Assembly: GCA_963662155.1 (NCBI GenBank)
Contig: OY759272.1
Span: 42,853,210-42,917,209, forward strand
From: Lamellibrachia columna
Lineage: Eukaryota; Annelida; Polychaeta; Sabellida; Siboglinidae
Direction of reading: 5' to 3'
Length of the DNA: 64,000 bases
Shown here: positions 47,401 to 58,029 of the stretch, piece after piece
Numbering within the stretch: position 1 is the first letter of the stretch
Layout of the letters: each line of letters starts with the position of its first letter
Notes under the pieces: generated by a model
The model's database searches: none
What the model was told of the DNA's origin: nothing
Seen by the model: the letters and a program-made list of their open reading frames with translations, nothing else
Position numbers and translations under genes: made by a program

Positions 47401-47780
47401 TTTACCTGTAATTTTTTTCAGAGATCTCAGAAAGCCCCGGCTGTCTCTGTACGCTCAAACCCCCTTTTGAACACCTGCATTGTTTGTTCATTCTACTGAA
47501 TAAGTCGATGAATATTGACAACAGTAATGTATTGTGACGTATCAACGGTGTGTGCTGTTATCAATCTTGCACACAGGTTCTTCTGGCTAAACGAATTGTG
47601 AATCTTTGACCATATAAAATGTTCCAATTGCATAAAAAGAATACATCGATTCGGTTGCCTTAGTGGAAACATTCTGCCTTTTCGCCGCCCCCTCTCCCCC
47701 AGAACTAACACAACTGTTGGAATTAGAGCTCGTGGTTGGGTTTTAGAAATAAACATGCCAACTGCTGTATCTAGAATAAT
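44452..47780 (+). other. CBS 3' flank, non-coding
   Basis: The first 700 bp may be 3' UTR; the clearest AATAAA is near 45141. A diverged direct repeat of about 235 bp links 45136-45370 and 46187-46422 (shared phrases around ATCAAAAGAATT and GCATGTTGTCGTAG / GCATGTCGTAGTG). Inverted 40-bp phrases containing TATTGTAAAATCATGT lie near 46845 and 47100. A (CACG)n-like run is near 46512. No protein-coding gene is recognised. Confidence 0.55.
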
Positions 47781-48782
47781 ATGATATGAAAAAACAGTTA
47801 TACAGTGGACAAATAAAAATATGGGCAGACTATTTAGAACAATTACTGAACAGGCCAGCAATAAACGCCGCAGATATCCCACCAACATAAGAAATACTAC
47901 AAGTGAACAGTGCTAAACCAACAAAGAACAAAATCAGGAAGGCTATGCGAACATTGAAAAATGGGAAATCAGCAGGGCCAGATGGAATACCGGCAGAAGC
48001 ACTGAAGACAGACTTAAGCACATTAACTAACATGCTGTATGAAATCATTGCGAACACCTGGGATGAAGAGATACCGGAGCCGGAGGAGTGGAAAGAAACC
48101 TATTTGGTCAAACTACCAAAGAAAGGCGTGAATGCAAAAACTATAGAGGAATTACGCTTCTCTCGGCACCAGGGAAGGTGCTAAACAAAATCTTCTCGAG
48201 AGGCTGAAAATGGCACTCGACTCAAAACTAAGGCACCACCAGGCAAGCTAATCGAACAGCCAATAGAATGGAACTCTCATGTTTAGATAAATATTTTATT
48301 GAATATAAAAAAGTCTTTGATAGCTTAGATCATGAGACCATGTGTAAGCTAATGAGGTATTATGGGATACCAGGGAAGTTCATCTCGATAATTAAAACAA
48401 CATACAAGGGAATGACATGTGGAGTTATATATGAAGAGAAGACCATAGACCAATTAGACGTACAGACTGGTGTGAGACAGGGAAGCATATGTCACCATTT
48501 CTGTTCCTGGTAGCCATCGACAGGACCATGAGAACATCCACAGAAGGACAGAAAAATGGTTTACAGTGGACACTATGGGAACAACTTGTTGATCTTGACC
48601 TGGCTCTTCTTTCACACAACCAGAAGTAAACGCAAGAAAAAACATCACTAATAGAAACAACTACAGCCACGTTAGAACTGAATGTGAACAAAGACAAAAC
48701 CGAGATCATGAAGATCAACAACAAGAACATCCCAATTACACTACATGGAAAAGTCCTAGATGAATTACACCTAAATAAATAA
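47780..48782 (+). mobile_element. RTE-type LINE reverse-transcriptase remnant
   Basis: The frame 47903-48184 encodes KIRKAMRTLKNGKSAGPDGI and EPEEWKETYLVKLPKKGVNA. After a break, 48268-48513 encodes EYKKVFDSLDHETMCKLMRY and TGVRQGSICHH. These are fingers and palm motifs of an RTE/Proto2-like element. Frameshifts and a missing middle show it is dead. It abuts another LINE in opposite orientation. Confidence 0.85.
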
Positions 48783-49645
48783 ATAAAAATATCGCATGCT
48801 TTAAGACCATTTCTAATTTCTATCATGTCAGATACAACATTCACATTATATATCCTTTCGTCAGACACGCCGCCTGCCACACGCGGCCAATAACACTAGC
48901 AGACGCGTCCTCACGCATGTTGTATTCATAACGTATATGGCAGTAGCTACCACCACAATTCGACCGTGGATTTTGAATTGATAATTTAGTAACACTGCTT
49001 ATCAATGGCGACTTGTGGGTTAGAGCCTTATGAATAAACTGCATGAACCTTTACTTTAGGTTAGTGGCAAACTATCAGACCACAACGAGACAACATCGCC
49101 GTGTGTAAGAGGTGCCAGTCCCCACAACTGTCTGAGTGCCTTGTGACTTGCGATACATATATTGCCAACACTTTTACTCTGGATATCCCATAGTGGAGCT
49201 CCGTGGTAAGAGCAGCTGTATTGTTTAAATAACTTGCACTTTACAGCAGACTTTATATGCCGAAAATCACCCATGAAGATGTTATACCCTCTCCAGAATT
49301 TTGCAATGCCATCAACTACTAGGCTATCCTTATTAATAGTGGATACATGGTGGCCCAGATGAACAGCATCATGACCACTCTGCAACTCGGTGCCATTAAA
49401 AACAACTGTTCTGTTATCCGGTTACTCCGACCTCTAAACACCAGACACATACTCTTCGCACTATTAAACTTAACACAGTAACCGTCTGCATATTGTTCAC
49501 ATATCTCGATTAATATGGCATCCCACACCACTCTTATCTAACTTTTCAAATAATCCATCCATATATACAGAGAAAAGAATAGGAGAGAGATTTGCTCCCT
49601 GCTTGACTCGGTAAACTGAGACGAGATACTACAGCCCCATCTCAC
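48783..49645 (-). mobile_element. LINE RT C-terminal fragment (Tx1/Nimb-like), degenerate
   Basis: Minus-strand frames 49531-49319, 49385-49056 and 49044-48841 encode successive pieces: ICEQYADGYCVKFNSAKSMC, HDAVHLGHHVSTINKDSLV, KSAVKCKLFKQYSCSYHGAP and REDASASVIGRVWQAACLTK. They fall in different frames, consistent with frameshifts. This is the region downstream of the RT palm in a LINE family common in invertebrates. 5' truncated. Confidence 0.7.
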
Positions 49646-49821
49646 TTGATCGAAGCAATCTTACTGCGGAATATCACGAGACGAAAGCACTTCAGCAGAA
49701 TCAGTTGAATCAGTCTCACAATCTGACAGTGAACAGTCAGACTCTTCTGAAGACGAGAAACCAGTGCTTGGTCTGGATCACGACGCATGTGTTGATGTCT
49801 AGAAATCTAAATAAATCATCC

Positions 49822-49932
<111 letters not shown>

Positions 49933-50234
49933 ATCTAGTTGTTGGGCCATCGATTTTTCAACCGGGCCCGCAACCTTTTCAGGTGTTACAGGCCCGGTTG
50001 GCCTTTGATATTTTCAACCTAATGTCGAACACTGTTTACGTACCGAAGTATTCCGCGATTGTTAGAAATTAACGTTTTACGTATAGAACATTTGATTTAC
50101 CATAAAAACCACTAAGAACCCTTGAAATACGGGGTATTTCGAGAAAAAAATAAAGGCGTTACATTTCATTCGTGGGTCGTAGATTAATCCTTGAAAGTTT
50201 GACGCCCTATGTGCAAGCTGTCTAGGAGGAAAAT

Positions 50235-50915
50235 GTTGGTCATCTACTCACACGCGAAGGACTCCGTGTGTGCCCGAAGAAAGCAGAGGCAATCGAGAAA
50301 AAGCCTGAGCCAGAGGACGTCAAAACTGTACAGAGAATGCTTGGTTTGGTGAACTATCTGGCAAAGTTCGTCCCACACTTGTCAGATATACTCTAATTGG
50401 TTTGGTGAACTAACTGGCAAAGTTCGTCCCACACTTGTTAGATATACTCGAGCCCCTCAGACGGCCCACGGACAAGGATACTGCGTAGTGTTGGTTGCAT
50501 ATACACCAGGAGGCTTTTGATCGCACGAAGAAAGCTCTCACGAGCACTCCAGTAGTATGACGTCAAGAAGCCTGGGCGACGGGTCCGACGGAGGTCTTGG
50601 CGCAGGGTTGTTGCAGGACGGACTCCCAGTAGTGTATGCATCCCGTGCACTTACTGCCACTGAGAGAAACAATGCGCAAATCGAGAAGGAGTTACTCACT
50701 ATCGTATTTGTCTGTGAGAAGTTTGATCAGTATATGCATGGAAGAGAGAAGGTGCATGTACAGAGTGATCACAAGCCATTAGAAGTGATCTTCAGGAAAC
50801 CACTCATGATGGCACCCAAGAGATTACAGCGTATGCTACTGCGTCTCCAACGCTACAGTCTGGATGTGACATACACGTGTGGGTCAGAGATGTACATCGA
50901 GGACACATTAAGCCG
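50235..50915 (+). mobile_element. Old Gypsy element, RT end and RNase H fragment
   Basis: From 50235 the sequence encodes an RT thumb-type segment (HLLTREGLRVCPKK, QRMLGLVNYLAKFVPHL), followed by RNase H in the frame 50557-50922: GLGAGLLQDGLPVVYASRAL, DQYMHGREKVHVQSDHKPLE, ending EDTLSRA. A 56-bp tandem duplication lies at 50341-50450. The gene is interrupted at 50916-50921 by the Polinton and resumes with integrase at 61234. Protease, most of RT and the 5' LTR are missing. Confidence 0.88.
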
Positions 50916-50921
50916 TGCGTA

Positions 50922-51190
50922 AGTAGTTAAAGTGCATATCTGAATAAGCCAATCCGGGTCCCATGTGCATAAGTGATTTCCGGTTGCGCGCGCAGGCTTC
51001 TGGGCAGTATGAGCGCCCTCTGGCGGCTGTAACCAACCCTAACAGTAACCCTAGCCCTCTGTCGCCGGTTAACCCTAATCGTAACCCTAACCTTCTGTCG
51101 GCTGTGAACCCGAACACTCTGTCGGCTGTATTTAACCCTACCCCTGACCCTAACTCTAACTCCCCGTTGTATGTAGTCTAACCCTAACCG
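50922..51190 (+). repeat. Polinton left TIR with telomere-like CCCTAA repeats
   Basis: Matches the reverse complement of 61020-61227 with substitutions and indels: shared phrases include AGCCAATCCGGGT, GGTTGCGCGC, GCCCTCTGGCGGCTGTA-type sequence and many (A)ACCCTAA units separated by CTCTGTCG-type sequence. Further inverted identity (ACCGTGTTGTGTTGGTTTCTC on the minus strand near 51800-51825 against 60834-60854) suggests the original TIR was longer. Confidence 0.88.
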
Positions 51191-51307
51191 TGTGTGTTAG
51201 GTTGAGTCTGCATCGTGTGCTGTAAGCCGTACTGCGAGATCAGTTACAATGTTGCAATTGCGGCGTCGTTATCAGTGACAATGTTGCAAGTGTGGGTGTT
51301 ATCAATT

Positions 51308-51661
<354 letters not shown>

Positions 51662-51925
51662 ACTACATTTTTGTCGCTGGATGTATGGACATTCGATCGC
51701 TCAGTTAATATCTGGTAGCACGTTGAAAATTTATCATCTTTAATTTGTCAGCATAGTTATATGTACGGTAGGTATTAGTACCCACGTCTGAGGGAAAGAG
51801 AAACCAACACAACACGGTATTGTTTATCAATACAAGCAAATGTTCATATATTTTAAAACATTGGAATGATACAATTGTAATAAACATATAATAAAAAATT
51901 ATATATGTTAAAATATTGCAACAAA

Positions 51926-52083
<158 letters not shown>

Positions 52084-52209
52084 AGGTTAAGATAGTACAA
52101 CAAATGTCATTGTTCATGCCACTGCATCAAAGAACGGCAGCAGTGATCGTCGACACGGGAGGGGTAGCGGCGACAGTGGTCAACCGCGTCGGTCAAGTAA
52201 CAAGGCTGG

Positions 52210-52377
52210 TCAACTAGCGGCGTCGTGTGCCCGTGTTGGAAAGCGAACATATATCAATTCGGCCATGACACGCGTCCAGTCTTTCCTATGATCGAGGAAG
52301 GCGGCCGCTTGATCACAAGTCTCTGTCCAATCCTCCTCAGGTGTTTCATCGCAGCAGCAACCCTCGTTGTCGTCCAT
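52210..52377 (-). CDS. Small acidic Polinton protein, 55 aa (hypothetical)
   Basis: The minus-strand frame starts MDDNEGCCCDETPEEDWTET and ends TRAHDAAS. A TATAAAAA box lies about 80 bp upstream at 52464-52457, giving a plausible divergent promoter. The protein is Asp/Glu-rich with a CCC run. I do not recognise the family. It could be spurious, but position, strand and TATA box argue for a left-end divergent transcript. Confidence 0.35.
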   Translation of the reverse strand: MDDNEGCCCDETPEEDWTETCDQAAAFLDHRKDWTRVMAELIYVRFPTRAHDAAS

Positions 52378-52704
52378 ATGGTCACCGGCGACAAATGGAG
52401 TGATGGAGACGAGAGAGCAGATGTTATTTGGAGACTAGCAGCGAAGACGGCCGGCTGTTTTTATAGCTAGGTCTTTACCAGCCGCATAGTCAGTACGCGG
52501 AAGTAGGTCGCGCGCGCCGATCCGATGATGTCAGCAGGCGTAGTCAGCACAAAGCAAAATATAAAGTTATTGAAGAGGAGTATTGTACTGTTATAGTGGT
52601 GACGTGTGTGATAGTGAAACTATATGCTATAGATCCATTGTAAAAGTGTTCACATTTATAGCAGTAGTTAATACCATTCGTTCAAACAACAACACGTACT
52701 ATAA

Positions 52705-53073
52705 TTATAGTATCATATATACTTGCAAATGATCTAGTACCACGAACAAAGCTGTTCCGATGAGTTTGTACACAACCAGCAAATCGCTAAACAAGGCAAT
52801 AGCGGACGACATCATGATTATAACAGACGTATGCAATGGTGGTAGGTGTAAAGAAATGAATAGTCTCAGCGCTCTTGTATAGCATTCAATAAACAATGCA
52901 TGGAGGCTGACGTAAGCTACACAGAATAATAACACATTTATCATAACGAAAAGGTATGCGATAAACGTGCCAGAGAACTGGTGAAACGACATTAGTACAT
53001 CCATCAAACAGAAAAAACAGGGTCGCCGCGTACTCGGCGATCGTTGCATAGAGCCGCATATAATACAGTGCAT
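52705..53073 (-). CDS. Hydrophobic Polinton-encoded membrane protein (hypothetical), 122 aa
   Basis: The frame contains two long hydrophobic stretches: residues about 33-60 (FIAYLFVMINVLLFCVAYVS) and about 85-115 (ending IGTALFVVL). These suggest two to four membrane passes. The Met chosen is the first of the frame; a second candidate is at about residue 25 (MDVLMSFHQ). No homologue is recognised. It lies in the accessory left part of the element on the strand opposite to the core genes. AT-rich antisense sequence could produce such a frame by chance. Confidence 0.35.
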   Translation of the reverse strand: MHCIICGSMQRSPSTRRPCFFCLMDVLMSFHQFSGTFIAYLFVMINVLLFCVAYVSLHALFIECYTRALRLFISLHLPPLHTSVIIMMSSAIALFSDLLVVYKLIGTALFVVLDHLQVYMIL

Positions 53074-53210
53074 GTATATTTTAACATCATAGAGTCAGAA
53101 TTGATCGTCCTATATATTTTTCAAAGGAGGAAACAGTTATTTGTAAACAATTTACGTGTGCAGGACAGGTCAGAATATGCTCGTTCAGATACTCATGGAA
53201 GTAAGTATGA

Positions 53211-53609
53211 GTGAGTTCATTCGAAATCACCAGAGCATCACACGAAACGTACCCGGACGTAGCGCGAGCTGATCATATGATCGAGCGAAGTGCGACGAGA
53301 ATAACGTCATACATCACACGCTCGAACAACGGTGGAAGATTAAAAAAGCGCGCCTATAGCAGTAGCAAATCCGAGTATCCGCCGCCATCACACGATCCTG
53401 TCAACATCAGCGCCATGGCAACGCAGCGTAACGTCGACGCTCAGTCGTCTCCGATGATGAACCTGTATCGTCTGCAGACGGAAGTAAGTAACGGCACTGA
53501 TAAATTTACACGTCAGTTAACCATACTAAATTGTGTGACACAAGATAAATACATGGTATACGCATCGTGTCAGCAATTTAAGAAAGGTGTGCACCTAGAG
53601 GGGGGGTGA
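53211..53609 (+). CDS. Hypothetical Polinton protein, 132 aa
   Basis: The frame starts MSSFEITRASHETYPDVARA, has a basic stretch (RLKKRAYSSSKSEYPPP) and ends GVHLEGG. No domain is recognised. It lies between the left-end accessory frames and the polymerase remnant, on the same strand as the core genes, so it may be a virion or accessory protein or the remains of the polymerase 5' region. Confidence 0.3.
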   Translation: MSSFEITRASHETYPDVARADHMIERSATRITSYITRSNNGGRLKKRAYSSSKSEYPPPSHDPVNISAMATQRNVDAQSSPMMNLYRLQTEVSNGTDKFTRQLTILNCVTQDKYMVYASCQQFKKGVHLEGG

Positions 53610-53924
53610 CTATTATTGTCGTATTCGCCAATAGCAACGGGCTCCCGTGTACAGGTTCGCCCTGTTTGCAGGATGACGTCACTGTTGTACCAAGCGACGA
53701 GACGATGGGTAACAGTAACGAAAAGGTACAGCAATGATTAAAGAGTAACAGTGATGAGATATAATTCTCATCTGCAGCACCTAATTGTTCACCTGCATCA
53801 ACCATTATACTATCAAGTAACGAGGACGTTACTACACAAAACGCTGCTACTGCTATAGTGATATAGTGCTATAGTGCTATAGCGGAAGCCATGTTGAATC
53901 AACAGATATTTGACACAGCATTAG
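53610..53924 (+). other. No gene seen; 5' part of the polymerase lost
   Basis: The 315 bases between the hypothetical protein and the recognisable polymerase show only a repeated ATAGTGCTATAG phrase near 53857-53882. The exonuclease and terminal-protein regions expected upstream in a Polinton polymerase are not detectable. Confidence 0.5.
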
Positions 53925-55858
53925 ATGTGGCCTGCGTTATGCAGGTTCAACTACGACAAGTATCTGAAAGCGTACGGATGCGAGGTGACGAAAGGTCACT
54001 TCTCGTACGAGTACATTGAATGTTTGAAGAGGCTCGACGACACCGCTCTTCCACCGAAAGAGGCCTTCTACAGTCGACTGAAGAATCAGGGTATTTCCGA
54101 CGATGATTACACCTGTTGTCATGAGGCCTGGCGCGAGAACGATATGACGACTTTCCGAGGCATTCTCGTCTGGTACAACAATAGTGATGTAGTTCCCTTT
54201 CTCCAGGCCATTGACAGACAGTATGCCTTCTACCAGCAACGTGGCATAGACATGGCAAGGCATCAGCGTACCTGGTCTGACCTTGCTCTACCTGTTCAAT
54301 GACCTTCCGGAGAAGACATACTTTACGATCTTCAACGATAAGAATAAAAATCTTCATCAACTCGTCAAAGATCACGTGGTTGGCGGTGCATCGCTCATTT
54401 TTCACCGCTATCACGAGTAAGGGGTCACCACGCTACGTCACAACGAGTTCGGAGAGGCTGCAAGTCCATAACGATCGATCGTCGGGTACGATGCCATCTT
54501 GCTGTACTTGTGGTCTCTCTTGCAAGACATGCCGATGGGATGGTACACGCGACGACGGGAAGAGAACGACTTCCGACCCGAATCGGCGCAGCTGTGCCGA
54601 TAGATGGCTGCAGAATGGTTGACTTGGGAATCGCAACGCACGGGAAGCGCCATACGACATCAGATCAATGGTCGAGAGAAGAGAATGGGCACACTTCCGG
54701 TGGACGGGTGGTGCAGTCAAACGAACACGGCGTATCAGTTCCAGTTCAGTGCCGGAACCGTGTTCGAAATGATCGAGTGCGACGTTTGCGTACCGGAAGC
54801 ATTGCGTGAGCGCTTTGCCGAGATTCAGCCCGTGTTCAAGAACATCCGTCTGACGCGTGACGATCTCGGTCCGTTCATGCGCCGCTACGCCGAAGTACAC
54901 AACATCATGGCGACTCCGCGGCGCATGCTCTTGGGCAGTTATCGAAGCGATAAGATATTGTCCCTCCTGCGATGGTACCTGGACCACGGATTCGAGGTGA
55001 CGCACGACTACCAGGTCATCGACTACGATCTGATCTCGTGCTTCCGGCGATTCAGCGATGCATTGTCCACGGCCTGGCGCGAGAGAGACGTTTATCCACA
55101 CAAGGCCATCATCGTGGACACCATGACGTTGCTGGGGAACTCGGGTTACGGGAAGACCATCACCAACGTGGATCGACAACGTGGCGTGAACTACTGCACG
55201 GGAAAGGCGGCATCGCTCATGATCAACGATAGACGGTTCCGACAGCCCGACGTCGTTGTCGACGATGTGTACGAGTTAGAGATGAACAAGAAAACCGTCA
55301 CGTATGCCCTGCCCATACACGTGGGATTCTTCGTTCTGCAGTACACTAAGATGCGTATGTTGCAGTTCTATTACGACTTTATCAACAGATACCTGGAGCG
55401 CCCTCTGTTCCAATACTGCGAGATGGACACCGATAGTGCCTGTTTGGCCTTGGTCGTTGAGTCCGTCGATGACCTCGTGGCTCCGGACCTACGAGAACAT
55501 TACTTCCGGCACCTCTCCGAATGGCTCCCGTCCGTTGCGACGAACATCAGAACGAGTACGTGCGATTTCGACTCACCGATCGCTCGTGGGTCGGTGACGC
55601 AGCAAGACGTACTATTGTTTCGGAGCCACCAACAAATACAGCACCAAATGGCTGAGCAAACGTTACAATGCCTTCGACAAGGACGCGTTCCTGGAGGTGC
55701 TTTCCAACAGTCGGAGCGGAAGTGGAAAGAACCGTGAGTTTCGGGTGCGTCACTCGAGCGTGTTGACGTACGCACAGGAACGGCGGTCCTCACCTACTTC
55801 TACGCCAACGGCGTGGTGCACGAGGACGGGTGGACCACGGGCCCGGTGGACGTGTAGA
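53925..55858 (+). pseudogene. POLB: Polinton protein-primed DNA polymerase B, broken
   Basis: This enzyme replicates the element, primed by a terminal protein. 53925-54302 covers a conserved region with YLKAYGCEVTKG, ALPPKEAFYSRLK and VVPFLQAIDRQYAFYQQ. A frameshift near 54290 and a TAA near 54418 follow; motif A (YDAILLYLWSL) sits in another frame near 54486-54518. The frame 54604-55737 carries motif B (LLGNSGYGK, Asn about residue 179) and motif C with the catalytic DTDS at 275-278. A stop at 55735 and degraded sequence to 55858 (TGPVDV then TAG) end the gene. The N-terminal exonuclease/TP part and a block after motif C are missing. Family certain, function lost. Confidence 0.92.
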
Positions 55859-55895
55859 TAAGGCGATGCTCTCTGATCGTCTTTCGTAAGCGATC

Positions 55896-56492
55896 ATGGA
55901 TGCACGGTGGAAACATCCTTTCACGGGCATCGTCGCTGGACCGACATGATGCAGCAAGAGTACTTTCGTAACGCGTATGCTGCGTCACGCTGCTGTGATG
56001 ATCGATCCACCCCTCCCCTCCCCCCCTCCCCGAAAAGATCGCGTGGTGTTACGGCGAATGGCAATCGGCTTACGCAACGATGGAATTATTGGACGTGCGG
56101 TTCGAGGAAGGGTTGTCGAGTGCGTTCGAATCGGCAACGAGGAACCTCGTCATCATATACGATCTCATGGCGGAAACGGACGGGTCACGACCTTGTTCAC
56201 TAAAAAGTAATCAGAGGAACACGTCCGTGTTGTATCTCGTACAGATCCTGTTCCCTAAAAACAAGCAGAGTCGAATCATCAGTCTGAACTCTCAGTACAT
56301 GATGGTGTTCAAGAACCCCCGTGACGTATCACAGATGCCGCACTTTGCTCGCCAGATGTATTTGGGCGCGTGAAGTTCGTGCAAGAGGCTATTAAAGACG
56401 CCACGTCGGTACCGTACAGTTATCTATTGGTCGATCTCAAACAGGATATGCGTCTGCGCACGACAATATTTCCAGACGACGGTGTTCAGTAG
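55896..56492 (+). pseudogene. ATP: Polinton A32/FtsK-HerA-type packaging ATPase, broken
   Basis: In DNA viruses and Polintons this ATPase pumps the genome into capsids. ATG 55896 begins MDARWKHPFTGIVAGPT. A TGA at 55947-55949 falls inside the Walker A loop, replacing a glycine position, and the next residues read CSKST. A C-rich tract at about 56009-56036 shifts the frame; the continuation contains YATMELLDVRFEEGL, a Walker B-like LVIIYDLMAE and NTSVLYLVQILFPKNKQS, ISLNSQYMMVFKNPRD. A last shift near 56373 leads to SYLLVDLKQDMRLRTTIFP and TAG at 56490. No function remains. Confidence 0.87.
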
Positions 56493-56550
56493 GTGTACCT
56501 GCCGAAAGTATAAAAAGCCCGAGTGCGTGGTTCGTCTCTTCATTAGCACC

Positions 56551-56955
56551 ATGTCTAGCCTGGTGAAGAGACACATTATATGTATACAGGCGCTGAATAG
56601 ATGCAAGAGCACCAAACTGAGAAGAGCCATCATCGCCAACGCAGACGCCGATCTGCTGTGTTCACTGACCGAGTGTGCCTACAACATATTAAAAAAGAAC
56701 ATTCCATTGACCGATTTACAGAGGCGACGTTTGAGCAAATACAGAACGAAATTACGCGAGTTGTCTCAGAGACGAACGCCCGCCGGCAGGAGACGCATCT
56801 TACTGCAACAGCAGGTCAGTGAGGGTCAGAGCGGTGGCTTCCTATCTGCCTTCCTAGCACCGTTGGCAAGTTCGGTCTTTCTACCCTTGCGCCGAGAAGT
56901 GCTGCTTAAGAGGTCGATAGAGAGATGGAACACGCACGCAAGATCGCCTTGGTGA
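56551..56955 (+). CDS. Conserved small basic Polinton protein, 134 aa
   Basis: The frame begins MSSLVKRHIICIQALNRCKS and contains LLCSLTECAYNILKKNIPLT, a basic stretch RRRLSKYRTKLRELSQRRTP and a Gly/hydrophobic tail GGFLSAFLAPLASSVF. I recognise this layout from Polinton and adintovirus-like elements, where it follows the ATPase gene, but not an established function. Basic charge plus an amphipathic or hydrophobic C-terminus suggests a core or membrane-active minor virion protein (inference). The frame is intact, though the last about 20 residues look like read-through beyond a conserved end. It overlaps the next gene by 32 bp. Confidence 0.6.
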   Translation: MSSLVKRHIICIQALNRCKSTKLRRAIIANADADLLCSLTECAYNILKKNIPLTDLQRRRLSKYRTKLRELSQRRTPAGRRRILLQQQVSEGQSGGFLSAFLAPLASSVFLPLRREVLLKRSIERWNTHARSPW

Positions 56956-57733
56956 ACCCGAGACTGTTGGACATGCTTCGCTCACCACCACCACCCCCAC
57001 CCCGACGGATACACTAGGTAAGAAGGTGCAAGCCCTCGATGACGAGATGATGACCATCCTCGATAGAAAGGACCTCGACGACAGGACCAAGGTAACATTG
57101 TATAATCAGGTGTTGCAGCGGTAAAACGTCTTGTCCGATAAACACGTCAAGGAACCGGTGAACGAGTCGATGTCAGCAGCAGCGTCGGGGGCGAGACCGG
57201 ATTTGCGGGCGGGGGCGGCGGTGGAGGGAGCCGTAGGAGCTCCTAGTAGCGGTAAAGAGGCCGACGTCGTAGAAACCGTTCCCAAGACCATGCAGGCCAA
57301 AGCCAGACGTTTGATGGAGCATCTCTAAAGACATATCGCGAGGACCGCTCGTGGCGAACTGATCCACGAGGGTGTGCCGGTTGCCGGAAGTAACGTGGTG
57401 GATCTCGTGAATGATCTGTTGCGTAAACGAAAGACCGATCCGACGGGATGGCAACAATTCGCACGACAACTCCGTGCATTCAACCTGCCCATGGAGTTGG
57501 TCGGTAACGTTGCCAGGAAAGCCTACATACGTCAGGCGACGACGGCCACTCCTTCTCGTCGAGCGGCTGCAGCAGCAGCGGCTACTACACTTCGTGCTGT
57601 TGGTAGTGCACGAATATCACTCAGTTGGACAACCCTCGCTCGACGGCGCAGTCGGATGGAACATTCCACGCTCACCCCACCCCCCGAACCACGCAAGGCT
57701 TTGGCGTCATTGGCTAGTTGGGAAGACTTTTAA
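56924..57733 (+). pseudogene. Conserved Polinton protein of unknown function, broken
   Basis: ATG 56924 reads MEHARKIALVNPRLLDMLRS and then enters a CCA/CCC tract (about 56987-57007) where the frame is lost. It resumes as KKVQALDDEMMTILDRKDLD and TLYNQVLQR before TAA at about 57122. It continues in frame 57131-57328 with SDKHVKEPVNES and an Ala/Gly-rich linker, then TAA at 57326. After another shift, 57374-57733 contains SNVVDLVNDLLRKRKTDPTG and FARQLRAFNLPMELVGN. This C-terminal block is typical of a protein found next to capsid genes in Polinton-like elements; its role is unknown, probably virion-associated. Confidence 0.6.
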
Positions 57734-57879
57734 GGCAGTGCGGTTCGTGTCCGTTTTACGGTGTGCGCCGCTAGCATCACCGATACACAGTCCTTCGTCG
57801 TTGCGTTCCTTGGTAGTGGAATTTACGCGTTCGGACACGTTATAGCCGAATACATGATTCATGCGATCCTATTCGTAGT

Positions 57880-58029
57880 ATGGCGTCGCTACTAGACTAT
57901 TGCACCGTCGCTGTCGTTGTGGGCGCGGCAGTGTGTGTTCTGCTGTACGTCAGCGTACTCCTCGTCACTCGTCAAGAAGCGTGCTGCGGAGTCAACGTCA
58001 TCACCGCCAACCCATCGGATCTCTTTTAA
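57880..58029 (+). CDS. Small single-pass membrane protein, 49 aa
   Basis: ATG 57880 begins MASLLDYCTVAVVVGAAVCV, followed by LLYVSVLLVTR: one strong membrane segment at residues about 8-30, then a short Cys-containing tail ending SDLF. Its TAA overlaps the ATG of the integrase gene (TAATG at 58027-58031), an arrangement that supports both starts. Family not recognised. The upstream 57740-57879 also reads as hydrophobic peptide in another frame, so a longer gene is possible. Confidence 0.45.
   Translation: MASLLDYCTVAVVVGAAVCVLLYVSVLLVTRQEACCGVNVITANPSDLF

Noticed and set aside
49640..49820. Acidic Ser-rich peptide as a gene
   Set aside because: A short open segment with no start or family, between LINE debris and a (TA)n tract; insufficient support.
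51020..51200. A true chromosome end or interstitial telomere
   Set aside because: The CCCTAA units are degenerate, interspersed with other phrases and mirrored at 61020-61140 as part of the Polinton TIRs.
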